From Syntrophaceae bacterium UBA7520 (GTDB lineage Bacteria; Desulfobacterota; Syntrophia; Syntrophales; Smithellaceae), in contig DLNC01000040.1 of NCBI GenBank assembly GCA_002478265.1, positions 1-64,000 on the forward strand: a stretch of 64,000 bases of DNA. The letters run 5' to 3'. The notes under the pieces were generated by a model. The model saw only the letters and a list, made by a program, of their open reading frames with translations. It ran no database searches and was not told where the DNA came from. Shown piece after piece: positions 9,654-19,190 of the stretch. Made by a program: the position numbers and the translations under genes. Within the stretch, counting starts at the first letter, position 1, and each line of letters starts with the position of its first letter.

Positions 9654-9919
9654 TAGAGACGAGAACTTATAAATTAAAAAACAAGCTGGGTATGCACGCG
9701 AGAGCGGCGGCTTCATTTGTTAAGGTGGCGGAAAAGTTTAAATCTAAAATTGATGTCGCGCACAACAGCGAAACAGCCGACGGCAAAAGCATTCTGGGCA
9801 TTCTCACGCTTGCCTGCCCTTATGGGGGAGAGTTGACCATCAGGGCGCAGGGTGAAGATGCCGACGCGGCCCTGCAGGCATTGGGAGAGCTGATTGAAAA
9901 TAAATTCGGAGAAGAATAA
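9650..9919 (+). CDS. ptsH: Phosphocarrier protein HPr
   Basis: 89 aa, TTG start overlapping the EIID stop codon, indicating translational coupling. The phospho-acceptor histidine is His16 in GMHARAAA. The regulatory serine is Ser47 in DGKSILG, the residue phosphorylated by HPr kinase in organisms that have one, which hints at HPrK-type control. It carries phosphate from Enzyme I to EII proteins. Length and fold match the family. Confidence 0.93.
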   Translation: MIETRTYKLKNKLGMHARAAASFVKVAEKFKSKIDVAHNSETADGKSILGILTLACPYGGELTIRAQGEDADAALQALGELIENKFGEE

Positions 9920-9925
9920 AAGCAG

Positions 9926-11764
9926 ATGAGTCCCGATCAGACAAAAAAAACATTCGCTCTTAAAGGTTTGGGGGTATCTCCGGGTGTTGTTATCGGCAAG
10001 GCATATTTGTTTGATCCGCTTGATACCAATGTTTCCTTCTATAAATTGAAAAAGTCTTCTTCTATCCCCAAGGAAATTGAAAGATTCAAAGAAGCGCTCA
10101 AAGAATCGGAAAAGCAGCTTTTGGAAATCCAGGGCAAACTGAAAAAATCCGGCATCAAGGAAGCGTTGTATATTATCGATGTTCACATTCTAATTATGAA
10201 AGACAAAAAATTTGTGAACCGGACGATTAAATATATCCGCCGTATGGGCATCAACGCGGAATGGGCGCTGCGTTTGACGCTTGATCATTACAAGGAAATC
10301 TTCGAACAGGTGAGCGATCCTTACATTCGTGACAGAATGAGTGATATCCAATACGTGGGCCAAAGGGTGTTGCGCAACCTCACCGGGGAAAAAAGAGAAA
10401 TTGTTCTGGATATCGGCGGCCAGGTGATAGTTGTCGCGCCTGATCTGTCGCCGGCGGATACGGCGCAGATGAAAATGGACAAAGTTATCGGTTTTGCCAC
10501 GGATATCGGCGGTCGCACCTCACACACGGCGATTGTTTCCCGCGCGATGGAGCTTCCCGCCGTGGCCGGCTTGGGCAATATCACTCAGGTGGTCAAAACG
10601 GGCGATGAAATAATTGTTGATGGTATTTCCGGAGTCGTCATCGTCAATCCTTATCCGGACGTGATTAAAAGATATGAGGAGAAAAGGCTTCATTACTCGG
10701 CGATTGACGACGAAAACATGAAATACGCGAAGCTGCCCGCCGAAACAAAGGACGGCTATCTTCTGCAGATAGGGGGCAATATTGAATTTGTCGAAGAAAT
10801 ACCTTCGGCAGTGGCGCATGGCGCGGAACATATCGGCCTGTATCGCACGGAATTTATCTATATCAGCCGTCATGATCTGCCTTCGGAAGAGGAACATCTG
10901 AACAATTATTTGCAGGTGGTAAAATCCAAAGATCTGCGCTGGGCAACAATCAGAACCTTCGACTTGGGCGGAGATAAAATCGCGCCGGATCAGAGACACG
11001 TCAAGGAATTGAATCCGCAAATGGGCCTGCGGGCCATCCGGTATTGTCTCAAGGAAGTAGATCTTTTCAAGACACAGTTAAGAGCCATCTGGCGCGCCAG
11101 CGCGGCGGGTAAAGTGCGCATTCTTTTTCCGATGATTTCCGGCGTGGAAGAAATCAGGGAGGCAAAAAAGCTGCTGCAGGAAACAAAAGATGAGCTTCTG
11201 GCCAAAGGCATTGAAATCGGATCAGACATGGAGGTTGGAGCGATGATCGAGGTGCCGGCGGCGGTGGAAATTGCCGACCAATTGGCGCGTGAAGTTGATT
11301 TTTTCAGCATCGGCACGAATGACTTGACCCAATATGCGCTGGCGATAGACCGCGCCAATGAAAGATTGACTTATTTATATGAACCTCTGCATCCGGCAAT
11401 TTTAAGGATGATTAAAAAAGTCGTTACCGCGGCGCATGCCGCGAAGATTCATGTAGCAATGTGCGGAGAAATGGCCGGAGATCCGCTCTATGTGCTGATA
11501 CTGCTGGGACTGCAGCTTGATGAATTGAGCATGAACCATCTGGCGATTCCCCGCATTAAAAGAATAATCCGCCAGGCAACTACCGCCGAATCAAAAGAGC
11601 TGTTGGAAAAAGCGCTGTCTTTTAATACCGCTCAGGAAGTGCGCGGTTATGTCCAGCAATACATGCTCAAGAGATTCCCGGATGAATTTCAATGTGATGA
11701 TGAACACAATATTTTGCCTAACCATAAAAAGTCTTCACCCGCAAAACTTGATTGCCGGAAGTGA
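9926..11764 (+). CDS. ptsI: PTS Enzyme I
   Basis: 612 aa phosphoenolpyruvate-protein phosphotransferase, starting 6 nt after ptsH. The phosphorylated histidine is His200 in GGRTSHTAI. The C-terminal PEP-binding barrel carries GLYRTEF, SIGTNDLTQY and the catalytic CGEMAGD motif. It starts the PTS relay by moving phosphate from PEP to HPr. It is slightly longer than the usual ~575 aa because of a polar C-terminal tail. The short EIID-HPr-EI operon suggests a relay with a regulatory role, or one using permease parts encoded elsewhere. Confidence 0.95.
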   Translation: MSPDQTKKTFALKGLGVSPGVVIGKAYLFDPLDTNVSFYKLKKSSSIPKEIERFKEALKESEKQLLEIQGKLKKSGIKEALYIIDVHILIMKDKKFVNRTIKYIRRMGINAEWALRLTLDHYKEIFEQVSDPYIRDRMSDIQYVGQRVLRNLTGEKREIVLDIGGQVIVVAPDLSPADTAQMKMDKVIGFATDIGGRTSHTAIVSRAMELPAVAGLGNITQVVKTGDEIIVDGISGVVIVNPYPDVIKRYEEKRLHYSAIDDENMKYAKLPAETKDGYLLQIGGNIEFVEEIPSAVAHGAEHIGLYRTEFIYISRHDLPSEEEHLNNYLQVVKSKDLRWATIRTFDLGGDKIAPDQRHVKELNPQMGLRAIRYCLKEVDLFKTQLRAIWRASAAGKVRILFPMISGVEEIREAKKLLQETKDELLAKGIEIGSDMEVGAMIEVPAAVEIADQLAREVDFFSIGTNDLTQYALAIDRANERLTYLYEPLHPAILRMIKKVVTAAHAAKIHVAMCGEMAGDPLYVLILLGLQLDELSMNHLAIPRIKRIIRQATTAESKELLEKALSFNTAQEVRGYVQQYMLKRFPDEFQCDDEHNILPNHKKSSPAKLDCRK

Positions 11765-11827
11765 AACATCTTAACCCGCGGCATTGACCGGTAACGGTTA
11801 TGCCCATGTATAAATAACGAATGAGTT

Positions 11828-14455
11828 ATGTCTGCTAAATCAAAAAAAGTAAAAAAATACCTGGATCAGAAATTTTATTCCGGACGCATTTACGAAAAAC
11901 AAGATTTCTTGCGCTTTCAGCTCGCGAAAATATTTCTTTCGCGCATATCCATAGCCGATGAATATGTGGAATCAATAAAGGAACTGGCCACGCGCGGCGT
12001 CGTTGTTTACGCTCTTAAACAGCGCAGCAAACTTAATAGTCTGATTATTTATGAACTGGCGGGAAGAAAGGGCATGCCGCAGCCGGTTTATGGGCACGGC
12101 ATGAACATGTCTTTCTGGCAGCCTTTTCCCAAGATGCTCAAATTTTTCTGGTTTTCCTTTTTCCGCCGCCTCATCAGCAAAAAAAGAGCGTGGGCGGGTA
12201 AGCTGACTTACCTTAAAGCCATTGTTCGCGAAAGAAACAGCATTATCATTCATCTGGGTGAGTCCGAATTTATCGAAAACAAAACGGCGGAAAGCGGAAT
12301 CGCCAGCCTAATAAACGTGCAGAAAAACGCCGATTTTCCAATATTCATCGTGCCTGTCATGATTTCTTACGGCAGGCGTAGGGAAAAGGAAGATGAAAGC
12401 ATAATCAATATTCTCTTCGGTCAAACGGAACATACCGGAGCGATTCGTCGCTTAATCACGTTTATACGCTACGCAAACAAGGCCTTCATGATTCCTTCCG
12501 AGCCGGTAAACCTGGCCGAATATTTGAATATCTGCGGCGAAAATACTCCGCAGGAAACAATAATACGAGATCTGCGCGGAGAGCTTATTGACCGCATTGA
12601 AAAAGAAAAAACAGCGGTAGTCGGCCCTGTTCTGAAATCGAAGGATGAAATCATCGGCATGGTCATGAATGACGAAAATTTACGAAAATTCATATCTGAT
12701 TACGCCCGCCGACATAAAAAAGATAAGAGCAAGGTCATAAAGCAGGCACGAAAGCATTTATATGAAATCGCCGCGGACTACAGCGAAACCATGATCCAGA
12801 TATTGTTGAGGCTGTTGACGTGGCTATGGAACAATATTTATGACGGGCTTGTTGTTGATAACGAGGGATTGGCCAAGCTGCGCAATATTTCGAAAAAGAT
12901 GCCTTTTGTCGTCATCCCCTGCCACCGCTCTCATATCGATTATCTGATATTTTCCTATGTCCTCTACGTGAACAATATCCAGCTTACCTTTATCGCGGCG
13001 GGTGATAATTTAACTTTTTTTCCGATGGGTTACATTTTTCGCAAATCGGGAGCTTTTTTCCTGCGGCGAAGTTTCCGAGACGATGAACTTTATTCTGAGG
13101 TTTTCACCAAATATATAGCTATTCTGCTCAAGGAGGATTTTCCGCTGGAATTCTTTATTGAAGGCGGGCGCAGCAGAACCGGCAAAATGGTCATGCCTAA
13201 ATACGGTCTTTTGTCCATGGTCATACAGGCGCTACAGGATAAGTATTGTGAAAATTTTGCCGCTATTCCCGTTTATCTGGGTTATGACCGGATTATTGAA
13301 GAAAAATCCTATTTGAAGGAGCTGGCGGGGGCGCCCAAAAAAGCGGAGAACACCGCAGAGATAATCAAGACGAGCAAAATACTGCGCAAGCGTTTTGGGC
13401 GCGTATATCTGAATATCGGCGAGCCGATCATCATGAAAGAATACCTTGCCGCGCAGGAAAAGCACATCGAAAAAATGACGCTAGAGGAAAGGCAGGCGCT
13501 GTATAGAAAAATCGGTTATGAGATTGTGCTGAGGATAAATGAAGTATCAGTGGTCACGCCATTTGCCCTCGTGGCGGCGGTTATCTTGAGCCATTATCGG
13601 CGGGGAATATCTCATGATGAATTGATGGACAATCTGAACGAATTCTACGAATACCTGCTGATGAAAAAAATAAAATTTGCGGCAACTTTTGCCAACAGGG
13701 AAAAGGCAATTACGGACGCGATAAATATGTTGACGCAGTCTAATCTCATCACTAAATTTAGCGCGGAAGAAGACGAAGATGAAGAATATCAGGAAGTCGT
13801 GTATTCGTTGGATGAAGATAAGAGGTTGTATCTGGAATATTACAAAAACAACGTGCTGCATTTCTTTGTTCCGCTTTGTTTTGTCGCCACTTCGATGATT
13901 AAAAGCAATGAAGATGTAATCCCCCTGAGTCGGGTTTTGGGAGATTATAAATTTCTCAAAAGGCTATTGTGGAATGAATTCATCTTTGATGAAACAAAAG
14001 ATGATGTTGATGAAGTTAACAGCGTATTGGAATACCTCTATAACAGGAAGATGATTAAGGTGGAAGAGCGCGAAGACGGCGCGTGGATTGAAATTAAGGG
14101 TCGAGGCAGAATGAAACTCAGGGCTTTTGCCGGCCTGATTCACAATTATCTGGAGTCATACTGGGTCGTGGTGAAAAGCTGCTCTTATTTAAAGAGGAAA
14201 CCCCTTGAAGAAAAAGAGTGGCTCAAGAAAATCAGAACATTGGCTGATCGTCTTTATCGCAAGGGCGAAGTCATGCGCAAAGAGGCTCTCTCCCAGGTTA
14301 ACTATGTCAACATGATCAGATTTATGGAAGACGCGGAGTTGATTTCCGGCATTTCCAAAGAAGTTAAAGGCAGCAAAAAGGAAAAAGTTTATTCGCTCAC
14401 CGAAAACAGGGCGGAGATGGAAGTGCTGCGCCGCCGCCTGTTCAGGTTTCTCTAA
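11828..14455 (+). CDS. plsB: Glycerol-3-phosphate 1-O-acyltransferase
   Basis: 875 aa. The acyltransferase signature HX4D is at His366-Asp371 (HRSHID), followed by the GAFFLRRSF block and the substrate-binding FFIEGGRSRTGK block. PlsB transfers an acyl chain to sn-glycerol-3-phosphate, the first step of phospholipid synthesis, at the inner membrane. The length and long flanking N- and C-terminal regions fit the proteobacterial PlsB family. An acidic stretch (EEDEDEEYQE) sits near residue 660. The gene stands alone with no other lipid genes nearby. Confidence 0.92.
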   Translation: MSAKSKKVKKYLDQKFYSGRIYEKQDFLRFQLAKIFLSRISIADEYVESIKELATRGVVVYALKQRSKLNSLIIYELAGRKGMPQPVYGHGMNMSFWQPFPKMLKFFWFSFFRRLISKKRAWAGKLTYLKAIVRERNSIIIHLGESEFIENKTAESGIASLINVQKNADFPIFIVPVMISYGRRREKEDESIINILFGQTEHTGAIRRLITFIRYANKAFMIPSEPVNLAEYLNICGENTPQETIIRDLRGELIDRIEKEKTAVVGPVLKSKDEIIGMVMNDENLRKFISDYARRHKKDKSKVIKQARKHLYEIAADYSETMIQILLRLLTWLWNNIYDGLVVDNEGLAKLRNISKKMPFVVIPCHRSHIDYLIFSYVLYVNNIQLTFIAAGDNLTFFPMGYIFRKSGAFFLRRSFRDDELYSEVFTKYIAILLKEDFPLEFFIEGGRSRTGKMVMPKYGLLSMVIQALQDKYCENFAAIPVYLGYDRIIEEKSYLKELAGAPKKAENTAEIIKTSKILRKRFGRVYLNIGEPIIMKEYLAAQEKHIEKMTLEERQALYRKIGYEIVLRINEVSVVTPFALVAAVILSHYRRGISHDELMDNLNEFYEYLLMKKIKFAATFANREKAITDAINMLTQSNLITKFSAEEDEDEEYQEVVYSLDEDKRLYLEYYKNNVLHFFVPLCFVATSMIKSNEDVIPLSRVLGDYKFLKRLLWNEFIFDETKDDVDEVNSVLEYLYNRKMIKVEEREDGAWIEIKGRGRMKLRAFAGLIHNYLESYWVVVKSCSYLKRKPLEEKEWLKKIRTLADRLYRKGEVMRKEALSQVNYVNMIRFMEDAELISGISKEVKGSKKEKVYSLTENRAEMEVLRRRLFRFL

Positions 14456-14549
14456 GAGAGGCCTTTGCTTTCAATAAAATTGTCCGATATTTTTTAAGTA
14501 TATTGTTGTTTCATATATACAGGCAAACGAGTGCGAAATATTAAAATTG

Positions 14550-15320
14550 ATGAAAAAAAGAGACACAAAAATTCATAAAGACACCCGACTTTTTCGCCAT
14601 ATGAAAAAATGGCTGGAAAAAGCGGTTATTGATTATGGCATGATCGAAGAGGGAGACAAGTTGCTGGTCGGTTTATCTGGCGGAGCGGACAGTTATGCTC
14701 TTTTGGACTTGCTTGATTCGCCCATGGTATTTACGCCTGACTTTTCCTTTATCGCCGTGAATATTGACATGGGTTTTGATGCATCTTACAAGGCCTTCAA
14801 TTCACTGGAAAAATATTTGAGTGAAAATAATTACCGCTATGTACTGGAGAAAACAGAGATAGGGCCTCTGGCGCATTCCAGTTTTAACAAAAAGAATCCG
14901 TGTTTTTTGTGTTCGCGACTGCGGCGCAAAAGAATATTTGAAATCGCCGCCGAACACGGGTGCAATAAAATTGCTTTCGCGCATCACCGCGATGATGTAA
15001 TTGAAACGTTGCTGATAAACATTTTTTTCGGCCGGGAAATAAGCACCATGGTTCCCAGGCAGAGCATTTTCAGCGGGAAAATGCATATCATCAGGCCGCT
15101 GATTTACCTGCGGGAGGAACTGGTTAAGAAATACTGCCAGGAAAGGCAGTTTCCGATTGTCGAAAACAAATGTCCGACCAGCAAAACTTCCAAAAGAATA
15201 TATGTGAAAACTTTGCTGGATAATCTTTCCAAAGACCATAAAAAGATACGAGATAACATTTTCCAGGCGATGAGCCATGTAAAACCGGATTATTTGCTGC
15301 CTTTGTCAAAAAAGATGTAG
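14550..15320 (+). CDS. ttcA: TtcA-like tRNA thiolation enzyme
   Basis: 256 aa from ATG 14550 (a TTG directly precedes it). It is an N-type ATP pyrophosphatase with the PP-loop SGGADS at 43-48. A CxxC pair at Cys118/Cys121 and a later NKCP cysteine could hold an Fe-S cluster, as in TtcA, which thiolates cytidine 32 of certain tRNAs. Related TtuA/Ncs6-like proteins share these motifs, so the exact target base is inferred. It lies between plsB and smpB, in line with a translation-related neighbourhood. Confidence 0.75.
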   Translation: MKKRDTKIHKDTRLFRHMKKWLEKAVIDYGMIEEGDKLLVGLSGGADSYALLDLLDSPMVFTPDFSFIAVNIDMGFDASYKAFNSLEKYLSENNYRYVLEKTEIGPLAHSSFNKKNPCFLCSRLRRKRIFEIAAEHGCNKIAFAHHRDDVIETLLINIFFGREISTMVPRQSIFSGKMHIIRPLIYLREELVKKYCQERQFPIVENKCPTSKTSKRIYVKTLLDNLSKDHKKIRDNIFQAMSHVKPDYLLPLSKKM

Positions 15321-15352
15321 CAATCTTATAAGTTTAATGTGTAACTACGAAT

Positions 15353-15832
15353 ATGAAAAATGAAACGACAGGGGAAAAGCTTATTGCCTCCAATAAAACC
15401 GCCCGCCGTGATTATGAAATAACGGATACACTGGAGGCGGGGATGGTGCTTACCGGCACGGAGGTGAAAGCGCTACGCGCGGGCAAGGCTAATTTAAAAG
15501 ACAGCTACGCGGTTGTTAAAGACAATGAGGTGTTTTTGCGCGAACTGCATATCGGACACTACGATCACGGCAACCGTTATAATCATGATCCGCTGCGGCC
15601 GCGCAAGCTTCTTTTACATAAACGGGAAATCCGCCGCCTTTTTGGGAAATCGCGCGAAAAGGGATTATCCTTAATTCCCCTGCGTCTTTATTTCAAAAGA
15701 AGCATGGTCAAAGTGGAAATCGGCGTCGGCAGGGGCAAAAAGTTATATGACCGCCGTCAGGATATAAAAAGAAGAGAAGAGCGCCGAAACATATCCCGTG
15801 CCTTCAAGTCAAAAAACATAAAAATTAAATAA
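15353..15832 (+). CDS. smpB: SsrA-binding protein
   Basis: 159 aa. Contains the conserved blocks TGTEVKALRAGKANLKDSYA, LLLHKREI and GLSLIPLRLYF, and ends in a basic tail that enters the mRNA channel in known SmpB. SmpB binds the tRNA-like domain of tmRNA and brings it to stalled ribosomes for trans-translation. The tmRNA gene starts 113 bp downstream on the same strand, so both partners of the rescue system are adjacent. Confidence 0.97.
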   Translation: MKNETTGEKLIASNKTARRDYEITDTLEAGMVLTGTEVKALRAGKANLKDSYAVVKDNEVFLRELHIGHYDHGNRYNHDPLRPRKLLLHKREIRRLFGKSREKGLSLIPLRLYFKRSMVKVEIGVGRGKKLYDRRQDIKRREERRNISRAFKSKNIKIK

Positions 15833-15904
15833 ACGCTCTTTGTAATCTTGAAAGAAATCCGCATATTTCTGATGATTTTTGGCGGCGCTGGCAAATTGTT
15901 TTTT

Positions 15905-15933
15905 TTGACAAAAAGTCATTTACTTAATATATT
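15905..15933 (+). promoter_or_regulatory. ssrA promoter
   Basis: Perfect TTGACA (15905-15910), a 17-bp spacer, then TATATT (15928-15933). The expected transcription start lies just before the mature tmRNA 5' end at 15946. This is one of the best sigma-70 matches in the window and fits a strongly expressed stable RNA. Confidence 0.8.
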
Positions 15934-15945
15934 AAACACAAATCT

Positions 15946-16297
15946 GGGGGCGTCACGGTTTCGACGGGGACATTTGAAGTTGTAGATGCGCACCGAGGTT
16001 CCTACAGGCCTCGTTAAACAGGTAGGAAACATATAATCGCAGACAACTACGATTACGCTTTAGCCGCTTAAGTCGGCTAACGTTCTGCCCGGTTTTCCTG
16101 TTGGCTGGAGCGGAACGTCATTAAGACAGGATAGCCAAACTTTTTTCCTGAAGAAGCAAGGCGAAACATTTTCAGGATAGCGCGGCGCGATCCCGCCTTT
16201 GGGAGCAAACCGGCGTGAATTTAAAGCAAAGGCTATGTGCGTAGATTCTCCAGCGGAAGGTTTTCGGACGCGGGTTCGACTCCCGCCGCCTCCACCA
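15946..16297 (+). ncRNA. ssrA: tmRNA (trans-translation RNA)
   Basis: 352 nt single-piece tmRNA. The 5' GGGGGCG pairs with CGCCTCC just before the 3' ACCA to make the acceptor stem, and the TTCGAxTC T-loop is at the 3' end. The tag frame runs from GCA at 16039 to TAA at 16071 and encodes ADNYDYALAA, ending in the usual ALAA degron. It tags stalled nascent proteins for proteolysis together with SmpB. The 3' end is the integration target of the island that starts at 16298; because the element brings an identical end, the gene stays intact. Confidence 0.97.
16271..16297 (+). repeat. Attachment site attL (27-bp direct repeat, copy 1)
   Basis: The last 27 bp of ssrA, from CGGGTTCGACTC to CTCCACCA, recur exactly at 36684-36710 and 46140-46166. 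Tyrosine integrases commonly use tmRNA 3' ends as attachment sites, and an integrase gene starts its 3' end 9 bp away. Confidence 0.93.
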
Positions 16298-16305
16298 AAA
16301 ACTAC

Positions 16306-17547
16306 TTATAATTTCAGCAGCTTACCCATTTTTGGCGATTTCTTATTTGGTTGCAAAATGGTTGCAAAACTATTTTGGGCTGGAAGAGCTGCCGCATATA
16401 GTTCACGAGCATCATCATTGTCGATGTGCAAATACCGGTCAAAAGCCTTGTTTGTTTTATGCCCGGTGCCATGCTGTTTAATAGTTTCTGGTGAGTATTT
16501 TTGAGCCAGGGCGGTAACGCTGCTGTGCCTTGTGCCGGCATAAAGATCAACGCCTTCAATATCTAAATTGTGGCAGGCCTGCTTCCACAATTTGTAAAAA
16601 TACTTAATGCCAAAGGGTTGATTGGGCTTTGTGCCCTTGACGCCTCCCTCATGCCGAAAAAACGGCATACCCGGCATACCGAGCGGAAAAGCGCGAAGTA
16701 TCTCAATGTCTTCTGGCAGCAAGGCCACGGCCTTCCATTCGTTCTCTTTGGGGCTGGGAAAGAATAAATGACCCGTGCTCAGGTTGATATCGCCCTCTTT
16801 GAGCGAAATCATTTCCCCAGGTCGGACTTTGATATAAGTGCAAAGCCACTTGACACCTAAATATACTTTAGGATTGATGTCATAGGAAATCCGCTTTATT
16901 TCCTGTAGGATTTGGTATTGTGTTTCTTTTGATATCAGTTTGCGGTAAGCCAAGGTATAATTAATAGTTGGTAAAATCGGCTGTATTATACCGGCTTTGG
17001 CAAATATTTTCCGATTACGCTGCCATACCCAGGTAAAAAAATCATTTAGATGTGAGCGGTAGTTCCACTTGGTTTTATTGCCGACCTGCGTCAAAGAGTT
17101 AAAAAAATCAGAAATCGAGGCATCGTCTTCGGCAATTTCTTTGATGTTGCGATCCTTGAAATAGGCGCAAAGAGCACGGCCGTATGCCACGTGATTCTTG
17201 CTTGTGCCTTTTTTTATTTTAGTTTCGTGCTGGCCTTTTTTGTTAATGCTGACAGTGTTCTTATCATTGATAAACGTTTTATAGAGATTGGAAAAGCCCA
17301 GGGGATTGCTTTTCTGATAATCGCGCTGGTCATATACTTTTTGATCGCTGGCCCAACGCAGGCCGGTTAGGTAACGTTCGGCTTCACCGTATTCTTTAAA
17401 ATTTAGATATGTTTTTTTGAATTTTACGATAAATCGGGTGGCGCGTAGTTTCGGGTGTTGGGCGCACACCAGGCCATCTTTAAAATTGAGATTAAAAACA
17501 TTCCCGCAGACAGGACACCGCTGACGAGTATATATTCCGCCAGTCAT
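16306..17547 (-). CDS. Tyrosine-family integrase of island 1
   Basis: 413 aa from ATG 17547, preceded by AAGGTGG; an in-frame upstream ATG (17601) is less likely. A zinc-ribbon-like N-terminus (Cys11, Cys14, Cys28, His31) precedes a core-binding region. The catalytic domain shows the first arginine in KVRPGEMISL, the second in GTRHSSVTAL and the nucleophile tyrosine in AFDRYLH, with GHKTN as the third box. The histidine usually three residues before the second arginine is replaced. The gene ends 9 bp from the ssrA end, the classic position for an integrase that recombines at that site. Confidence 0.92.
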   Translation of the reverse strand: MTGGIYTRQRCPVCGNVFNLNFKDGLVCAQHPKLRATRFIVKFKKTYLNFKEYGEAERYLTGLRWASDQKVYDQRDYQKSNPLGFSNLYKTFINDKNTVSINKKGQHETKIKKGTSKNHVAYGRALCAYFKDRNIKEIAEDDASISDFFNSLTQVGNKTKWNYRSHLNDFFTWVWQRNRKIFAKAGIIQPILPTINYTLAYRKLISKETQYQILQEIKRISYDINPKVYLGVKWLCTYIKVRPGEMISLKEGDINLSTGHLFFPSPKENEWKAVALLPEDIEILRAFPLGMPGMPFFRHEGGVKGTKPNQPFGIKYFYKLWKQACHNLDIEGVDLYAGTRHSSVTALAQKYSPETIKQHGTGHKTNKAFDRYLHIDNDDARELYAAALPAQNSFATILQPNKKSPKMGKLLKL

Positions 17548-17812
17548 ACAAATTCCACCTTGATTTCCAGTCCGATTAAACATTTTTAATCTAAAAGTCA
17601 ATAAAATTTATCTTATTATCCATCGAAGTCATATTCGCGGCATTATATAGGCCACCTTGCCATAAAATTAATTACTAAAGATGCAGCGGTATCTGATATA
17701 GCGAGGCACAGTAAGGTGTATTTTATGGTTCTTTTATTTGTATTTTTGATGATTCTTTCGCGCATTATTTCTCGCTGGCACGCTGACAAAGTATGCAAGG
17801 TATATCCTTGTA

Positions 17813-18028
17813 TTATTCTTCTTTTAAGTATTTAGTTGGATTAAAGTCCGCATCATGAAGAACTTTGGAGATAGTGAGCAGAATTTTTTCATTCAAAATT
17901 TTTTTCTGTGCGGGCGTGAGTTTATCAAGATGTTTTTTAGTAATCGCGGGGACACGGATAGAAAAATTATCCGACAACTTATCACACTCGATAGAAAGCA
18001 TTGCTTCCTGGGTTAAATTATCCGTCAT
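17813..18028 (-). CDS. Small protein, possible DNA-binding
   Basis: 71 aa with an upstream GGAGAAAATC ribosome-binding region. The FSIRVPAITKKHLDKLTP segment has the alternating pattern of a short beta strand followed by helices seen in ribbon-helix-helix proteins, but the match is weak. It is divergent from the XRE-type regulator at 18237, with about 210 bp of shared control region. Function unknown. Confidence 0.5.
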   Translation of the reverse strand: MTDNLTQEAMLSIECDKLSDNFSIRVPAITKKHLDKLTPAQKKILNEKILLTISKVLHDADFNPTKYLKEE

Positions 18029-18236
18029 GATTTTCTCCTTTAACTGTGTTGATTTTAGTATTTTCTTGGTATAGTGACGCTAATTGTAGAAATTGTGGGG
18101 ATTGAGACAAACAGGTTGTATTTTTCAGAAGTGCCATGACCAGAGGCGCCTTTCGTGGAAAATATGCATATAATGGTTTATCTCAATATACGTTTTAAAC
18201 CGCATTGTCAAGATATAATACGTTTATAGGCATATT

Positions 18237-18728
18237 ATGACAGATAACCAATTTAAAGCATTTGTTACCGGAATTAATGAATTAATCGAGCAGGTTAGCG
18301 GAGGTAATAAAAAACAATTTGCGCGGGATTTGGGCGTTAATTACGACACTGTTCGCTGTTGGTGCGCGGGTGAATATTTGCCAGGTGGGGAAACATTATT
18401 ACTGCTGCATGAAAAATACAATGTATCTATTGATTATCTGTTGACCGGTAAAGACCCTGGCGCTGAGTTTATGAATGAATGGCCGCCGTTAGTGCGAGAC
18501 GCCTGCACACAGGTGAAAGAAATATTGACTCAAGGGAAGATTGCAGCGGCTGTAGCGCTGCACACAAACATTAAAGCGTTGGCGCAAACAGTTCAAAAAA
18601 ACAAGGAAAGAGAAAATCCAGAATACGATCTGGACATGCTTAAAGCCGTGGTGCGTGAGTTGCGGCGGCAGAAAGAAGAAAAAACGCAGGCCATCAGCAC
18701 TCTGAAAAATCTGAAAACAAAGGAGTAA
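18237..18728 (+). CDS. XRE-family helix-turn-helix regulator
   Basis: 163 aa. An HTH lies at about residues 20-60 (GGNKKQFARDLGVNYDTVRCW), followed by VSIDYLLTGKDPG, a common end to phage-repressor-like HTH domains. The C-terminal third is a charged helix, probably for oligomerisation. The upstream region has TATAAT at 18214-18219 and two copies of an ATACGTTT word (around 18188 and 18219), which may be its operator. Probably the control gene of this island, acting on the divergent small gene, the integrase or both. Confidence 0.8.
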   Translation: MTDNQFKAFVTGINELIEQVSGGNKKQFARDLGVNYDTVRCWCAGEYLPGGETLLLLHEKYNVSIDYLLTGKDPGAEFMNEWPPLVRDACTQVKEILTQGKIAAAVALHTNIKALAQTVQKNKERENPEYDLDMLKAVVRELRRQKEEKTQAISTLKNLKTKE

Positions 18729-18734
18729 CGAAGC

Positions 18735-18902
18735 ATGAAAATATTGAAAAGCGTAGGAATATTTTTTGCCGGGCTGGTAATTTATACCCTGGCCAAAGAA
18801 TTATGGCCAGGGTTTATTTTGCTGCATGTGGCGATACCGGTAGCGATGATCTGGCTAACCTGGCGCGTGTGGCGCAAGCAGCAAGAAAATGCTGGTTCTT
18901 AA
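18735..18902 (+). CDS. Small two-helix membrane protein
   Basis: 55 aa, starting 6 nt after the regulator stop, with AGGAG overlapping the regulator end. Two hydrophobic stretches (VGIFFAGLVIYTLA and FILLHVAIPVAMIWL) are separated by a KELWPG turn, and the C-terminus is basic. The tight spacing implies co-expression with the regulator. Function unknown. Confidence 0.55.
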   Translation: MKILKSVGIFFAGLVIYTLAKELWPGFILLHVAIPVAMIWLTWRVWRKQQENAGS

Positions 18903-19162
18903 TTATCTAAATATTAGCCAGGTTCAAATTGAATTTTTGCTCCTATTAAATGGAATTATGTTCTTTTACGCCTATCTCTGATCATATTATGATTCTAGTT
19001 ACTTGTTACGGCGTGAATGTTTTCCATTCATTCAAATGTTAGCCTTATCAATTTCTTTAATAATAAGGTAGACCTCTGATTGAAAATGGCTTTGTTTTTG
19101 AGATAGGTGTTAAAATTATTAAGCTTAATGGACCTTTATTTCGGACTCTGCAAACAACAAAT

Positions 19163-19190
19163 AAAAAACGCCCGGGCCGAAGCCCAGGCG
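19163..19190 (-). terminator. Rho-independent terminator with UUCG loop
   Basis: On the minus strand, CGCCTGGGC-TTCG-GCCCGGGCG is followed by TTTTTT: a 9-bp GC-rich stem with the very stable cUUCGg tetraloop. It must end a minus-strand transcript arising to its right, yet no protein gene sits immediately there. Confidence 0.8.

Noticed and set aside
16199..16504. 101-codon plus-strand ORF starting inside tmRNA
   Set aside because: Overlaps the tmRNA 3' end and runs antisense to the integrase end; explained by both.
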